A stretch of DNA of 64,000 nt. Source: Cristatella mucedo. Lineage: Eukaryota; Bryozoa; Phylactolaemata; Cristatellidae. The notes beneath the pieces were generated by a model. The model did not search any database. It had not been told where the DNA came from and worked only from the letters and a program-made list of their open reading frames with translations. Position 1 is the first letter of the stretch; each line of letters begins with the position of its first letter. The translations under genes and the position numbers were made by a program. Where the stretch lies: positions 101,001-165,000 of the forward strand of contig WPIO01000015.1 of NCBI GenBank assembly GCA_009760855.2, given 5' to 3'. Positions 51,543 through 62,241 of the stretch are shown one piece after another.

Positions 51543-54325
51543 GGGAGAGAGAGAGACAGAGAGAGACAGACAGACAGAGAGACAGAGACCGAGACAGACA
51601 GAGAGAGAGAGAGAGACAGACAGAGAGAGACACAGAGAGGGAGGAAGGGAGGGAGGGAGAGAGAAGGAGAGAGGGAGGGAGAGAGGGAGAGAGCTAAATT
51701 CATGACATGCTTGTCCAGTCGTGCTGAGCAAGAGCCGGCGACTGCTGTGGTCAGCACGTGTGAGCTAACCACCAAATGGTCGTGAGGCTGCAGCAGCATA
51801 CGGCTCACCTTGGTTACCAGGCTCTGGTCAGACTCTGGTAGATCGCAAGTTTCATAAACATCAGGCTGATCCTTTGCCTACAATATCGATGATCTGCAGA
51901 GTTCACGCTGGCCTTTTTCTGGCGTGTAAGCCGATGGCAGACCGTGTGCTGCATACCAATATGCGCAGCACACCTGGGTGTTATGCAAACCGACAGCATT
52001 CGCACAGAGGTGGCAAGCAATCATGAATAGATGACCACACTTCCAGGCAGTTTTGCTTGCCAGCATGCCTGATATGTGCAGAATGTGGCCGCGCAAACCG
52101 CAGACCGAGATAACCAAATCTCCCCACCTGCCTGCTAAAGTAGCTGCTCTTACATAGTCGATTCAAGGGACAGAAGCCAGTGCACTTCGTCGGAGGAGCT
52201 AACGATAAACACCGAGTATGACAGGAAGCTGCTGGATCCTAGAACTGAGCTAACTTAGGTACCGTGGCTCCAGCACGATGGCTGAGAAAGCATGCACAAG
52301 TTTGTAAAGTTTGAGCACGAGCAAAGAGTGGCTCAAAGATTCAGACAGCTCGAGACCGACAACCATGCTGAGTCTAGGTGCAACCGCCGCGCCCCCTGCG
52401 AGGTCAGCAGAACCGAGCCGCCTGCTGCCGAGCTGGCATTGCCCCACCCCTTGAATCGTCTTCCGGATGCGCCTGCGCTAGCTAGCGGTGCTAAGGTTGA
52501 CGATGTATATGAGAGCAAAAAAGACTCTTTATTAAAAATATGACACAGGTCAAGTAGTTGCTACAGAGCTAATTCCAACAACACATGGTACACTGGTATT
52601 TTGCAAGCAGCCTTGGCAACCGGCATAGGTCGCGTGAAGTTTTGGTTGGGTTTTATCTTGGTTCTTAATACCGGCATGGTCTAACTACAAAAAAAGTGCT
52701 ACCTGAATTAACAGCATCGTTTATATAGCAGCATAAGAGAAAAAAAAACGAATATCACCACCGCTTACGGTGGGCAATACAGGGTCGCCCACTGAAGGAC
52801 TCCAGCCCACAACTCCCGGGTCGTGAAGAGCAAGGACCAGTGAGCTTACAGCAACTCCTACGTATACATTCTTTAACTTAAGTTAGACCAACACCTCCAC
52901 ATTTCTCTGATCTCAAGAGACCAATCAACTATTGTCGTCGTTACATGGTCCAATGCAGTCCTTTGTAGATTATATAACTCATTTGTATAGCGCCCCAAGA
53001 GAACTTAATCTCCATTCAGGTGCTTCACATATGCCTCGGGGCTCGAGCTCACGATCTCAGCCAGACCTTGGTCGGGGCGAGCACCTTAACCACTGAACTA
53101 AACCAGCTCAATGAGCTTCATTACAGACGAGCCGTGCCTCCCTATCCAGCACTCAACGACAGTGTTAACTGTGTGTCGACGAGCACCGTCGGCTGTACTC
53201 TATTAGAGCAGGTGGGTAGGTAGCCCTCCGGTTCCGGCTTTACACGAGAGCAGCTAAGCTAGCTCTACATCCAGCTGCTACGGTGCTTGCCTACCGGTCG
53301 TTCGTAAAATTGCCTAAAAAATAAATCCTGCCGCTACAGCAGACGCATTCATTGGAAATTTCCTAAAAAAACCTTGAACACACCAGCCCCAGTGGTAGTA
53401 TAAAAAAAGAAAATGCAATAGAGCTGAATGCACCGCAATGAGAAATGGCTCCGAAGCTCGGAGCTAACGAAGCTCGGAGCGCCGAAGCTGCCGATGCCAG
53501 CGGCTAGACAATAGAAAATGCCGCAGAGTGACAGAGAATGCAGGGGCCGCTGAGGAAGCGGACTTATAAAATGAATGGGCTGGCAGTGTAGCTTTAACGT
53601 CAATGCTGCTGTCGGAGTGTGGAGTTGGTGTGTAAGTGAGTGTACCTCGCGTGGGCCCCGAGAAAGCGCGCACATACCTAGAGTAGTACCCCCAGAGCTA
53701 GACGTGACCTAACGGTTAGAATAAATACTAATCGGCCTAGATAACATTATATTTTCAACAGTGAATAGCGCATGAAAACTGGCTAGCATCTCACTTTGGC
53801 ACCAAAGTGGATTCGACACAAGCAAAGACTCGGTCGTGATGTCAATAAAGAACATCCTACAGAGAGCGGCCAGACTATGCTAGATGCTAGAGGAAGTACT
53901 GCTCCGCCGAAACCCCTTTGTAGGCAAAAGAAAAAAAAACCCGTGTGTACATTTTCGCAGCCTTGACTGGTATTCGGCGGCAACCCCGGAAGCGAGCCTT
54001 CAGCAACGAGCCGTCAACACCAACACATGGTGCAAGAATAAATTCGTCGCTCTCTTGCTATGGCAGCTTTTATCCACACTCGGATCTTTCGGCCAGGTTA
54101 ACTGTTTATTAAGCGCACAAGCATCCTTTGGGAAAGCAGTCTGCCTACGCTGGACCGCGGCCGCGTAAGCGAGTGGTGAGGCGCATTACACCGGCGATGC
54201 TCTATCGCATGCGAAACGATGCGCTTCTTGCTGCTATGGCCATTACGACGGCGACACGGACGAGGCGCCAAAATAACTGCAAAACTTACGATATAGGGCA
54301 AACTGATGTACTTGGGATCACTCAT
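42896..54325 (-). CDS. DCTN2: Dynamitin, dynactin subunit 2 (10 coding exons traced, last exon not found)
   Basis: Dynamitin (p50) is a shoulder subunit of dynactin, the adaptor that couples cytoplasmic dynein to cargo and to the spindle. The spliced frame gives 374 codons, against about 401-406 in human. Landmarks appear in the human order: MSDPKY start, QPDVYETCDLPESDQ, DFSDG, YELLAADERAQESPLQRLQR, QQLTEDVETIKK, KRLLEDL, VYELY, AAKVAELEQRIHKLE, VRLGLLDQ, ELYDMMKKWDGV and IAHLDSTQQEITKSLTYHQD. All nine junctions keep phase. About 27 C-terminal residues are missing; a strong acceptor near 42.35 kb is a possible, unproven last exon. Assignment rests on motif order. Confidence 0.95.
43210..43375 (+). 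mobile_element. tRNA-derived SINE (type 2), diverged
   Basis: CGGCTAGGTCTCAGGCCAGC, GGTCGCAGGTTCGAGTCGAG (B box), ATCCTTTATTTCTCCCTGCG and a GCTATATAAATGAGGCTGTC end. Confidence 0.7.
43505..43665 (+). mobile_element. tRNA-derived SINE (type 2), sense copy
   Basis: AGCCGTGATGGCATACTAGG, GGTCGTGGGTCCTCGGTCCC, CCACTGCAAGCGGTGGTGAT and CTATACAAAACGAGGCTGTT follow the type 2 order. It is immediately followed by a LINE fragment. Confidence 0.8.
43675..44190 (+). mobile_element. LINE C-terminal fragment
   Basis: The plus frame [20 protein letters not shown] continues to decayed HIKPPLAQLHSP. Then come CTCAAAGCCTGAAGCTCACT and 3'-UTR-like sequence. Confidence 0.8.
44460..44550. repeat. (GA)n-rich microsatellite
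   Basis: GAGA and GGAGA repeats over about 90 bp in the DCTN2 intron between exons 9 and 10. Confidence 0.93.
44906..45008 (-). CDS. DCTN2: DCTN2 exon 9
   Basis: Encodes VAELYDMMKKWDGVVDVVPS, LIDRLTVLQELHQH; human has [20 protein letters not shown] here. Acceptor CTTTGCCAG, donor GTACGG, exit phase 1. Confidence 0.95.
45435..45600 (-). mobile_element. tRNA-derived SINE (type 2), well preserved
   Basis: The minus strand reads GGCACACTGGTTAAGTCGG (A-box region), CGTGGGTTCGAATCCTGCAG (B box), GGCCATCCTTTATTGCAGCT, GGTGGTGATAGCCACAGAGG and TTGCTATACAAAAAGGCTGT. It lies in a DCTN2 intron. Confidence 0.88.
46429..46575 (-). CDS. DCTN2: DCTN2 exon 8
   Basis: 49 codons, DSVAALSARLTLLNADEVDK, IEVRLGLLDQSL to RMDK, matching the human [20 protein letters not shown] region. 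Acceptor CTCCGTGGCAG, donor GTATGC, phase 0-0. Confidence 0.95.
46745..47400 (-). mobile_element. LINE copy with a nested LINE 3' end
   Basis: The minus-strand LINE (reversed GGCACTTTACATGTAATGGA; TTGGGAGCATACGAACTAAA; GGCCAGTGCAGGTCGGTGAG) is interrupted at about 47205-47295. There a plus-orientation 3' end (AGTGCCTAGAAAGAGATTGA, GGGTGCTATATAAAATGTAT) with an (ATT)n tail is inserted. Confidence 0.8.
47655..47718. repeat. (CA)n microsatellite
   Basis: About 32 uninterrupted CA units in the DCTN2 intron between exons 7 and 8. Confidence 0.97.
47720..48795. other. Intronic stretch with a second (CA)n tract
   Basis: Apart from (CA)n at about 48358-48395, I see no gene, RNA or recognisable mobile element in this part of the DCTN2 intron between exons 7 and 8. 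Confidence 0.6.
48800..48907 (-). CDS. DCTN2: DCTN2 exon 7
   Basis: 36 codons, VAELEQRIHKLESLLGPQSP, EKYALLARATGESSLT; human VAELEKRLTELETAV aligns at the start. Acceptor CGTGCGCAG, donor GTACGT, phase 0-0. Confidence 0.95.
49035..49194 (-). CDS. DCTN2: DCTN2 exon 6
   Basis: Encodes RLLEDLRSFKPSSEIKPSVQ, an Ala-rich linker, VVYELYYSPDVAQQTKAAK. Acceptor TTTGTTGCAG, donor GTATGC. It enters in phase 2. Confidence 0.95.
49320..49382. repeat. (CA)n-rich microsatellite
   Basis: Interrupted CA repeats in the DCTN2 intron between exons 5 and 6. Confidence 0.9.
49907..50049 (-). CDS. DCTN2: DCTN2 exon 5
   Basis: Encodes SKNLGTTPSDMIGQVEVLQR, QLDKFVLEHNVGLESAAILS and DPQAVQY. Human [20 protein letters not shown] and INLTDPDGALAKR are equivalent. 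Acceptor CGGCTTGCAG, donor GTAAGA, exit phase 2. Confidence 0.95.
50330..50499 (-). CDS. DCTN2: DCTN2 exon 4
   Basis: Encodes FSDGVQRHAGGRGYGAQTEY, ELLAADERAQESPLQRLQRL and EMQQLTEDVETIKK, the most diagnostic dynamitin block (human [35 protein letters not shown]). Acceptor CTGCTGCCCAG, donor GTATGT. Confidence 0.97.
50660..50753 (-). CDS. DCTN2: DCTN2 exon 3
   Basis: Encodes PADDPAVERLAVDPKDAFQR, FKYASLDPSRA; human has [20 protein letters not shown]. Acceptor CTCTGTCCAG, donor GTAAGC, exit phase 1. Confidence 0.93.
51497..51694. repeat. (GA)n/(GACA)n compound microsatellite
   Basis: About 200 bp of GA, GACAGA and GGGA repeats on the plus strand. In the DCTN2 transcript this is a CU-rich tract in the intron between exons 2 and 3. 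Confidence 0.97.
51809..51877 (-). CDS. DCTN2: DCTN2 exon 2
   Basis: 23 codons, AKDQPDVYETCDLPESDQSL, VTK; human has [20 protein letters not shown]. Acceptor CGATATTGTAG, donor GTGAGC, phase 0-0. Confidence 0.97.
52695..52860 (-). mobile_element. tRNA-derived SINE (type 2)
   Basis: The plus strand reads TTTATATAGCAGCATAAGAG, ATCACCACCGCTTACGGTGG and ACTCCAGCCCACAACTCCCG. It lies in DCTN2 intron 1. Confidence 0.75.
52970..53108 (-). mobile_element. tRNA-derived SINE (type 1)
   Basis: The reverse complement reads TTAGTTCAGTGGTTAAGGTG (A box), ATCGTGAGCTCGAGCCCCGA (B box), CACCTGAATGGAGATTAAGT and TTGGGGCGCTATACAAATGA. It lies in DCTN2 intron 1. Confidence 0.88.
54290..54325 (-). CDS. DCTN2: DCTN2 exon 1 (start codon)
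   Basis: Twelve codons, MSDPKYISLPYI, then donor GTAAGT. The human protein begins MADPKYADLPGIA. The ATG at 54325 is the first in its frame, and its context is weak (pyrimidine at -3). The short N-terminal exon and phase 0 junction to exon 2 give PYI/AKDQPDVYET, as the family predicts. Confidence 0.95.
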
Positions 54326-54520
54326 GATGAGGAGCCGTAATAGCAGCTTACCCCAGTAATAGCGCAAGCAATATCTGAGGCGAACGATTAGCTAATGTAT
54401 GATATATGCTAAGTTCTAAAAATCAATAGATATTTTGAAATTCCTTAAATATATAGAATGTCACTGGCAGCGTCGCTGAGCTGGCACTGCTTGCGCAGCA
54501 CCCGAGTCGTCTCCGCGCAG

Positions 54521-54762
54521 CTCCTCTCGCTAGTCAACTCCTCTCACTAGTCAACTCCTCTCACTACTCAGCTCCTCTCATTAGTCAAGTAATCTCACTA
54601 GTCAACTCCTCTCACTAGTCAACTCCTCGCACTAGTCAACTCAAATCCTCTCACTAGTCATCTCATTTCACTAGTCAGCTCCTCTCCTTAGTCATCTCCT
54701 CTTGCTAGTTATCTCCTCTCGCTAGTTATCTCCTCTCAATAGTTATCTCCTCTTACTAGTTA
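54521..54762. repeat. 17-bp minisatellite upstream of DCTN2
   Basis: About 14 units of CTCCTCTCACTAGTCAA and variants (CATC, TTATC endings). It starts 196 bp upstream of the DCTN2 start codon, so it lies in the likely promoter or 5' UTR. Confidence 0.92.
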
Positions 54763-55324
54763 AGTGGCCAGCAGCATCAGTTGCGATATACAGACAATTC
54801 TTTGGGGTTGCAAGCTCGGCGGTACTGATTGCGCTGCTAGTGTAATTTCAAGCGCTGTGACGTTAACGTTGACGTATTAGGAGCGTCTGGTCTGTTCCAT
54901 TCGCATGCTTGGTATTGCTTATTTACTAGTGAGAGAGTTAAGGCAGATTCTCGGCAAGCTTATACCGGCGCACCTTCACCGGCCGGATTTACCAATCGGC
55001 AGACCGTTAGGTAAACCAATGATTATTTCATAACCTGTTCTGAGCCATTATCGTGAATAATATCTTGACAATCATTATCTGGCTGATGCAGGACCACCAC
55101 CTTTTCGACACAGTGACCTAGCTACATTATTATAACAGCACTTGGCTGCCAGTTATTCCCTGCTCTCCACTACCAGCTGCGACACCTTTGAGTAAGGGCT
55201 GCGATCGATATTCGGAAACCAATGTGGGTCAATTCAGTTTTAATTTTCCCAAAGGATTCAAAAAATATTCTCGGACAACAATGTGTAGAGTCAATATGTA
55301 AAAAAATATTCCCACCTTGACATG

Positions 55325-56310
55325 CGAGGGGAAGCACCAAGTTATGGTGAACTTAGGACATCTCGGATTATTTGTCGAAGCAGACAAACCATTGTAGGTT
55401 TGTGTACTGAGATCCGAAGGATGTGTACTGCCGTGATGGTTTTGGTTCGTTTAGAAGTGATTTCTAGGCTTTGGGAGCATGCAAAGTAAAAGCACAATCT
55501 CCAAAGGATGCGAGGTGTAGATAAATAACTTGAGTCAGAAAAGCAGGTGATATAACGCCTAGCTTGGGGTAATAGTTCTGCTAGGTAAGCTGGAGCCAGA
55601 GAATGAAGAAACCTAAAAGTGAGAGACGTAATCTTGAAGTCGATTCGCTGCTTGATTGGGAGCCAGTGCAGGTCGGCGAGGAGTGTTGTCGTGTGGCAAT
55701 TTGGCTGCTTTCGACAGACCAGCCTAGCTGCAGAATATTGCACCACACTGAAAGCGCCCGATCGCGTAAGCCGGCAGACCATATGGCAGCGATTTACAGA
55801 AGTCGAGACGAGATGTCACAAAACCAGGGGCCAATTTGGATTTAGTATCCCTGTCAAAGTAGGCCCGAGTTTTAGCTAAGCTAAGTAACTAAAAATAAGC
55901 AATTTGACTGCAGAGCTAATGTGGTCGTCTAGAAAAGGGTCACTCTGGAACAGGATATCTAGATTTCGTGCAGATGCTACAGGAGATATGCTGGCCCATT
56001 TTGAGCGTTGAGCTTTCTAGTTTCTGAGCCACTCTTGGTTTGTCCACAAGTAGTACGTTGTTTTTATTGTCAATCAATTTAAGAAAGTTTGCAGCCACCC
56101 CACAAGTACAAGTGGCAGCAAGGGAGCTAAGAGAATTCGACGCGATGGAGGGCTGGGAGAGATCAGAGCATAGGTACAGATGTTTGTAATTTAGACGTGA
56201 AGCCCAGACTGCGCTTGGCGATTATATTCACAAGAGGGAGGGTTAAACATTGTTAAAAGAGGTCAACCAAGGACAGAGCCCTGACGTACTCTGTACTTTG
56301 GCAGTTCCTC
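55325..56310 (-). mobile_element. LINE including part of the reverse-transcriptase palm
   Basis: Minus frames include VRQGSVLG with downstream frameshifts, then [37 protein letters not shown] and LAPAYLAELL. The order matches the plus-strand copy at 60 kb. It is inactive. Confidence 0.82.
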
Positions 56311-57093
56311 CCAACAGTAATAAAGACTATTGAGCCTAAAAATAGCTCTAAATGAGTATCTTGCTTGCTCGGATTTTACTTGACCGACCTTTGCCAGTAG
56401 ACCCGCTGTGAGTTCACCCCTGAGTTTCGACGAATCGTGTGACTTCGGCCAGCCACTACTTCCTGGCTGTGCCTTAAGTCTACCCGCAAGAATCGCGGGG
56501 ATAATTTAATCAAGAAGATTAAAGACCATGCTTATATGCGTCATGCTGCAACGAAGACTCATCCGCAATGACTCGCGGACCGGCAGATATTAGCTAAGAT
56601 TGATTATCTCCAGTCGATCGGTTTCACTGAGAGATAATTTCCGCAGACTTTTAAATACATAACTAAATAGCATGCAGTCAAATGCCTGCGTATCGCGATG
56701 CCATAATTCAAAGCACAGAATCAATGTTCAATTTAATCTATGAGAGTGGACGCTTTGGCTACATGAGAAAAATTGTAGATTTATCTTCCCCGCTTTTAAT
56801 TTTGAAATGACACTCATCACACCGTCGTAGTAGAAAATTGATCTCGCAAGGTCAGCATGAAGACCGGTGCTTGTGCTTAAGAACAGACTCAGTCACGGTC
56901 GTCGCATTAAAAATTGACTTGTTTTATTATTGTTAATCAATATACTGAGATTGCAACCAGTCGTGTAATAGGTAACGGGCTTGGTCGAGTGTGGCAAACA
57001 ACGCTGTGCGTTCGCCATCACCGTGCCGAGCGAAACTTTCTTGCGCAGACTCGCTTTTCGCTTTTTCACGCTGCTGCGGCAGTCAGATCGGCG

Positions 57094-57426
57094 ATGTGGA
57101 TGAAAATAGCACTGGAACTCAGTTGCTACGCTCTACTCTCAATCTCGTGTGCGGTCGAGGCCTATTTTGGGCTTAAGCTTATTTTAACTGTCAGACCTGT
57201 CGCACTCAGTGCTACTGCTGCTTCGCAATCTTCGATATCACTATCCGCGTCTCAGCCTCTCCAAAAAGTTGTTGTCTGGTTCTCATTTGCAAACGAATTG
57301 AGCCACAGGGTCTGCTCAATTCGTCCGCAAAGTGAGCGCGAGGCAACAATTTTCAAGCAGATTCTCAAACATTCAGTAGCAAAACTGCGACAGAAACACT
57401 CAGCATGCAATTTTGGTTGCATTTAG
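57094..57426 (+). CDS. Hypothetical small secreted or membrane protein
   Basis: A 110-codon open frame beginning MWMKIALELSCYALLSISCA, which has the charge and hydrophobic core of a signal peptide, followed by Ser-rich sequence and a basic C-terminus. The frame is open further upstream (from 56914), so the start is uncertain. I recognise no family, and it could be chance or one exon of a larger gene. Confidence 0.25.
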   Translation: MWMKIALELSCYALLSISCAVEAYFGLKLILTVRPVALSATAASQSSISLSASQPLQKVVVWFSFANELSHRVCSIRPQSEREATIFKQILKHSVAKLRQKHSACNFGCI

Positions 57427-57429
57427 AGT

Positions 57430-59990
57430 CAGTAAATGTGCTCCATTTCGCCGGTCAGAAAAGTGCGGATTATGTTAGCTGTCCTGCGGGCGACCCGCTG
57501 TATGCTGGAATGGTCTGCTCTCGAAGGGGTGAACACCCTCAGAGGCTCAGAGCTAGATATCGGGCAAGACGAACGTGGTCGGCCTTCGCTGACGTGATAT
57601 CACGTTTTCAGGCTTGAGGCTTTGAAGATGAGCTCAATAATGCACTGCTAGTCTTCAACATTTGTCAACGAAATCAACGATAAGTCCTAGTTCGCTGTTT
57701 TTTGAATCTCTCGGTCGTACTTTAAGGACTCATAGGACTATCGACGTCAAGACGGGCAGTCTAAAGGCTCCTTCAAATATTTATGACAACAAAGCAATAG
57801 TGCGCAAAAAGCCTTAGCACCGTGTCGTTCTGCTCAAAGCTGATCGATTATTTCCAGATACGTCAAGTTGAAATAACGTGGTGAACGAATCGTCGCGTGA
57901 GACTTACGTCAAGGTCCTCCTCCGTTAGGCGTACAATCCTTCCTTCTAAAAAAGGCGCTCGTGGTTCAAGACGGAAGTGAATCAAGAGTCGCCTGTAAGA
58001 GTTGGACGCTAAGCAGAAGAAATTAGCTTCCTGTCACGCTGGTGTCGGAAATGTGCGACGGGAAAAGTTTTAGTATTTTTTCTTCTGAAATAAATTCACA
58101 GTTGTTAAGCTATGTATTGGCGAATTATTTAGCTTTTTAAAAAACACGACTGCTCTGCGCAGCTTTGCTTTGCCTAATCATCGACGCGGTATACGCGAGT
58201 ACCTGCGTGAAATTGGCTTGGCGTGGGCCTGTGCATTAGCGCAGGGCTTGCTCGGTTTAAAATCGGCGCCTAACTGTATAAGAAAAGCCCGAAGGACCAC
58301 TTGGTCTAGCGAGTAAATAACAGTTCGATCTGGCAGCAGCGAGGCTTTTGACGTTGAACCAAACGGCACCTCGTGTATCACGTATGAGCGTAACACGTTC
58401 AGAGGCGATACTGGGCAGGTGGCCTTCGCCCGGTTCGTCAGCGCGAGCGACAGAGCTTATTGGCGTCGCGGCGTCTCGAATAGCTCGCGCAGACCGTTCG
58501 AGACGGACAAGAAACCGGAGTGGTGGGCAAAGACGACTCCGTGCTCCATGCAAATCGTTCGGCAGAGCCAAGTAACTCGGCCGATGTGTAGCTGATGTAC
58601 AGCGATTTGAAGGGCGGGCGCAGACGCCGATGCCACTTCCGGTGCGACGCTAGACGCCGGCTGGTCAATCGGCGCTTGATCTGGAGCGTCGGAGAAAAAA
58701 GGAAACGAAGGCGCTGCGCGACGATTGCGTCGCATCGCGAAGTGCCCGGTCCGTGTTGAAATGCGCAGCGCCCGCTTTCTGCAACTTGAGCCGAGCGCCA
58801 ATGGCCGACGGATTGCACGGCCTCAAGCTAGCTAGACGTAGCTAGTCATTTTCCATTCGCCGGCGACGTTCGCGCACCGTTCGGTATCGAACCGGGCACC
58901 TGATAAACCGGCCAGATCGTTACGGCGCTTGAGGTAATTGACGGCTGCCGCATTACAAGCATGCGGAACTCGATATGCCATCTTCTGTGCTGTAGACCGC
59001 CACTAGCCGGAACGTCTGCTGTGAAGGTCAGCCTGTCAGTTCTCGGGGCTTCAAACTAGCGAGTCGAACGTAGGGCCGGCGTTGCGCCGTAACAAAAGCG
59101 GCGCGGCGACATCTGCACTAATTTTCCAAGGCCCCAATCGTAGCACTCGCAGTGGTACCGGTCTTCAACGACGCGCGACAGACACGAGTGAAGCCCAGCG
59201 ACGCGGAGCGAGGCTAGTGACTTGTAGCAAGTGCAGTGCCACTGCGGCGCCACTGCCGGTGCGCCGACGGTAGCGGATAGCGGCGGCAGCGGCGACCTTT
59301 CCCTTCAGATAAAAAGCCGGCATCCATTGCGTAAGAAGAGTCGATTCGGCTGCGACGAGAGGCGACTGGCGCAAGCAAAAGTTGAATCCCTCAAAAACTC
59401 GCAGACGCACGGGACCCCGCGGAGAGCCGGCCGAGCTTCCGACCCGCGCGAAGCGTCAGGCGCTACTTTTTATTTCTGGTTCCAATCCCAGAGCTCAACT
59501 CGCCGCCTACTGCACGACTACGGCGTTTGTACCGTCTGACCAAGATCGTTACGTATTTAGTTCCTGGTCTGTATGATTCCGGAAGAACAGCGAATACTGC
59601 TTCGCCAGTCGCGATCTCGGTGATCTAGCTGCACGCGCCTATCTGTGGCCAAAGAATAAACTCCTCGCCTAAATTAACGCCACGGACGTGTGCCTAAATT
59701 GCAGCCCGCGCGCTCTTGATTGCTGCCGCCCTCAACTGCCGTCGGCGTGCCCGCGTGTGCGTATCGCGTGCCGACGGTAGCGGGCGGGGGCGTGTCGACT
59801 CCATGCTTCTGCGACTCGCTGGGGGCGCACTTCGAAGCGTGAGCTCCGCCGATAGCTGTAGCTGAGGCTGCGCGGCCTAGCATCCGCTAAGTGCACTTAT
59901 AGTGGAGGACTTGAGGAGCCTCAGCATATTCTCAAGCGTCGTCTCCTTGGCGTCAGTCTTTCAGTCGGCGAGAGTCTTCTTGCGGCTCAT
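57430..59990. other. GC-rich stretch with overlapping open frames, no assigned gene
   Basis: Many CpGs and open frames on both strands between 58.2 and 59.9 kb suggest a CpG island or former first-exon region, but no frame shows a family motif with paired splice signals. A minus-strand start MSRKKTLAD near 59984 is followed directly by a stop and then more plausible sequence. Confidence 0.35.
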
Positions 59991-59994
59991 GGCC

Positions 59995-61148
59995 ACGTGC
60001 TAGGTCCGGTTCTGTTCGCGGTGTATACTCCCCCTCTTGCCGATGGGATCGTGCTAATATCTAGGCTTTCACTTCGATGCGGATGGCATCCACTGAGTTG
60101 AACATTTGCTCTGATCCCTCCTAGCCCTCCAGCACGTCGAATTCCCTTAACTCCCCTGCTGCATGTATTGATGACATGTCCACATGGATGACAGCAAACT
60201 TTCTTAAACTAAATAATGATAAAAGTAACTTACTAGTTATGGACAAACCAAGTGTGATTCAGAAATTGAAGGGCTAACGCTCAAAGTCTGCTCTGCAAGC
60301 TTATCTCTCGTTGAATCGGCGTGAAATCTAGGTGTCGTGTTCCAAAACTGACCTTTCGTTAGACAACCATATCAGCTCTGCAGTCAAGTCTGCCTACTTT
60401 CAGCTACACAACATTGCTAAAATTCGGGCTTGTTTAGGTAAGGATACCATGTCTAAGTTGGTTCATGCATTTGTGACATCTCGTCTTGACTTCTGTAACT
60501 CACTGCTCACAGGCCTAGCGGCATGTGCAATCAGGCGATTACAGCATATGCAAAAGTATGCAGCTAGGCTTGTCTGTCGTGAACGTCACAGTTGCCACGT
60601 CACATCACTTCTCGCCAACCTGCACTGGCTACCAGTCAAGCAACGGATCGACTTCAAAGTTTTGTCGCTCACTTTTAGGTCAATTCATTTTTTGGATCCA
60701 GCCTATCTCTCACATATACTCCCCCACCATGCATCGTACCACTAACTTTTCCGAATCTAATTGTTTACCTATACCTCGTACAAACCTCAAATCATGGGAG
60801 ACCGTGCCTTTAGTTCGTATGCTCCCAAAGCCTGGAACTGACTTCCGACTTGCGTCGCGACATCCCCTGACTCGACCACATTTAAAAAGAAACTACAGCA
60901 TTTAGTGGGCCATGTGATTCGTCCTTTATGTGCTTATGCCTGCTGACACTGTTGCATGCTGCCACTAACCAAACGTGCATACTGATCCTGTCCATGTCAC
61001 CCCTAACCATGCTATTTTTGTTGTTTATTGAGCGTGCTTCCACTGACCATTCGGTCGTGTTTCCATTGCAGCAAATGTAAAGCGCCTAGAGAGAGATTGA
61101 GTTCTCTGAGGGTGCTTTATCAAGTGTATTATAATTATCATTATTATT
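59995..61148 (+). mobile_element. CR1/L2-like LINE, longest copy in window, inactive
   Basis: It starts in the reverse-transcriptase palm (CTAGGTCCGGTTCTGTTCGC) and has a mutated YADD-equivalent site (reads DADG). It continues through [40 protein letters not shown] and a 3' UTR, and ends with AAGCGCCTAGAGAGAGATTG, GAGGGTGCTTTATCAAGTGT and an (ATT)n-like tail. Several frameshifts and stops make it a pseudogene. The tail defines the family terminus used for the other copies. Confidence 0.9.
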
Positions 61149-61149
61149 A

Positions 61150-62170
61150 GCAGCGGCGGCCGTGCCTGGGACCGCGATCCGGTCTCGATCGATGAAGTAC
61201 GGCGGCAGACTTGCACCCGCCTCTTGCCGCTGCGCAGATGCAGCCGTGGCAGAGGTCTTTCTGTCGCAAGTGCGGCTCTGGTCCCCTGATCTCCGACTAG
61301 GTCCTGGGTCTCGCGTTCCCTAGTATGGAACGAGCGTTCTTTCTACCGCTGTAATATCGCTCCTGCTTGGTGCTACGCATATCGCTGCGACGGCGGCGTA
61401 GCGTCTATTTTTAATTAATTCTGCGAGTATTCATACTAAGGTTCTTTTGCAAAACGCCTCGCTGCGTACGCTCGAGACGTCTGCAGCCTACTCCCGCAGT
61501 TCGGTCACAGTGCGGCTAGCTGCGCCAACGTGCTTCGGCAGCGCTCGTTTTTGCAGATATTTAGAATTTGTCGGATATCTACGAGCGTTTGGCGTTAGCA
61601 AGCCGTCCGCACGAGATTGCACCATCTGCTGCTTGGCCATTGCTGAGAGATGGTCTTCACGACCGTCGGTCAGCAAAACAAAAGGGCCAGGTCATCCGGG
61701 TCGTCGGCCTGTGTGAAGCATTTTTATTGGCGGCTAGCGAAGTGCTTGGAGCTCTGCGCAGAGCGAGCGCAGCGCGTCATCTCCGAGAACAACGGAAAGC
61801 GACTGCATAGAGACGCAAGTGGTCGCCAGTGTGGATGCTCGAAGTCAGTACGACCAGACGCGGGTGACTTTCGAGTGACAATACTGCACGCTCTCAGCAA
61901 ACGCCGCTCTGTTTAGCAATAAAAATGAGCAGATACTCGCCGAAGACGCTAGTCCGATGCCTGGGAGAAAGCGTTTATATAGTAAAGTAGCCGCCATCTG
62001 GCTTCCTGGAGTAGCCTCTGTTCGTCGTCTCCGAATGATGACCCTCTACAAAGTGCGTTAAACGCGCGTATTCAGATAACCGTAGATCGAAAACTTTAGC
62101 CTGCGCGCGCTCTGGCGAGACTACGGCCTGCGCGCCGATGTCGCGCCGGTGAAGCCCGCTACAGATCCCC
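61150..62170. other. Unassigned sequence
   Basis: Moderately GC-rich with short open frames on both strands. No motif, RNA gene or repeat was recognised. Confidence 0.4.
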
Positions 62171-62176
62171 CTACAG

Positions 62177-62241
62177 ATGGCCGGCAGCCCCGCCACTTTT
62201 GTCATCTACGGGCCGCTCCACGAGGACGGATACAATCCCGT
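62177..62241 (+). CDS. Possible first coding exon of a plus-strand gene
   Basis: ATG in a good context (CTACAGATGG) opens MAGSPATFVIYGPLHEDGYN, followed by a consensus donor GTAAGC at phase 2. No second exon was found before the window end. The short length makes it tentative. Confidence 0.3.

Noticed and set aside
52292-52543. Open frame in DCTN2 intron 1, first considered as a DCTN2 exon
   Set aside because: Exon 1 joins exon 2 (51809-51877) directly in phase and reproduces the family sequence. No frame here fits between them.
54521-54762. Regular 17-bp spacing considered as a CRISPR-like array
   Set aside because: Units are contiguous with no unique spacers, and the sequence is animal nuclear DNA. 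It is a minisatellite.
59860-59990. Minus-strand MSRKKTLAD start as a new gene or LINE ORF1
   Set aside because: A stop follows after nine codons and another after a further 28 or so. The intervening sequence looks protein-like, but there is too little to assign.
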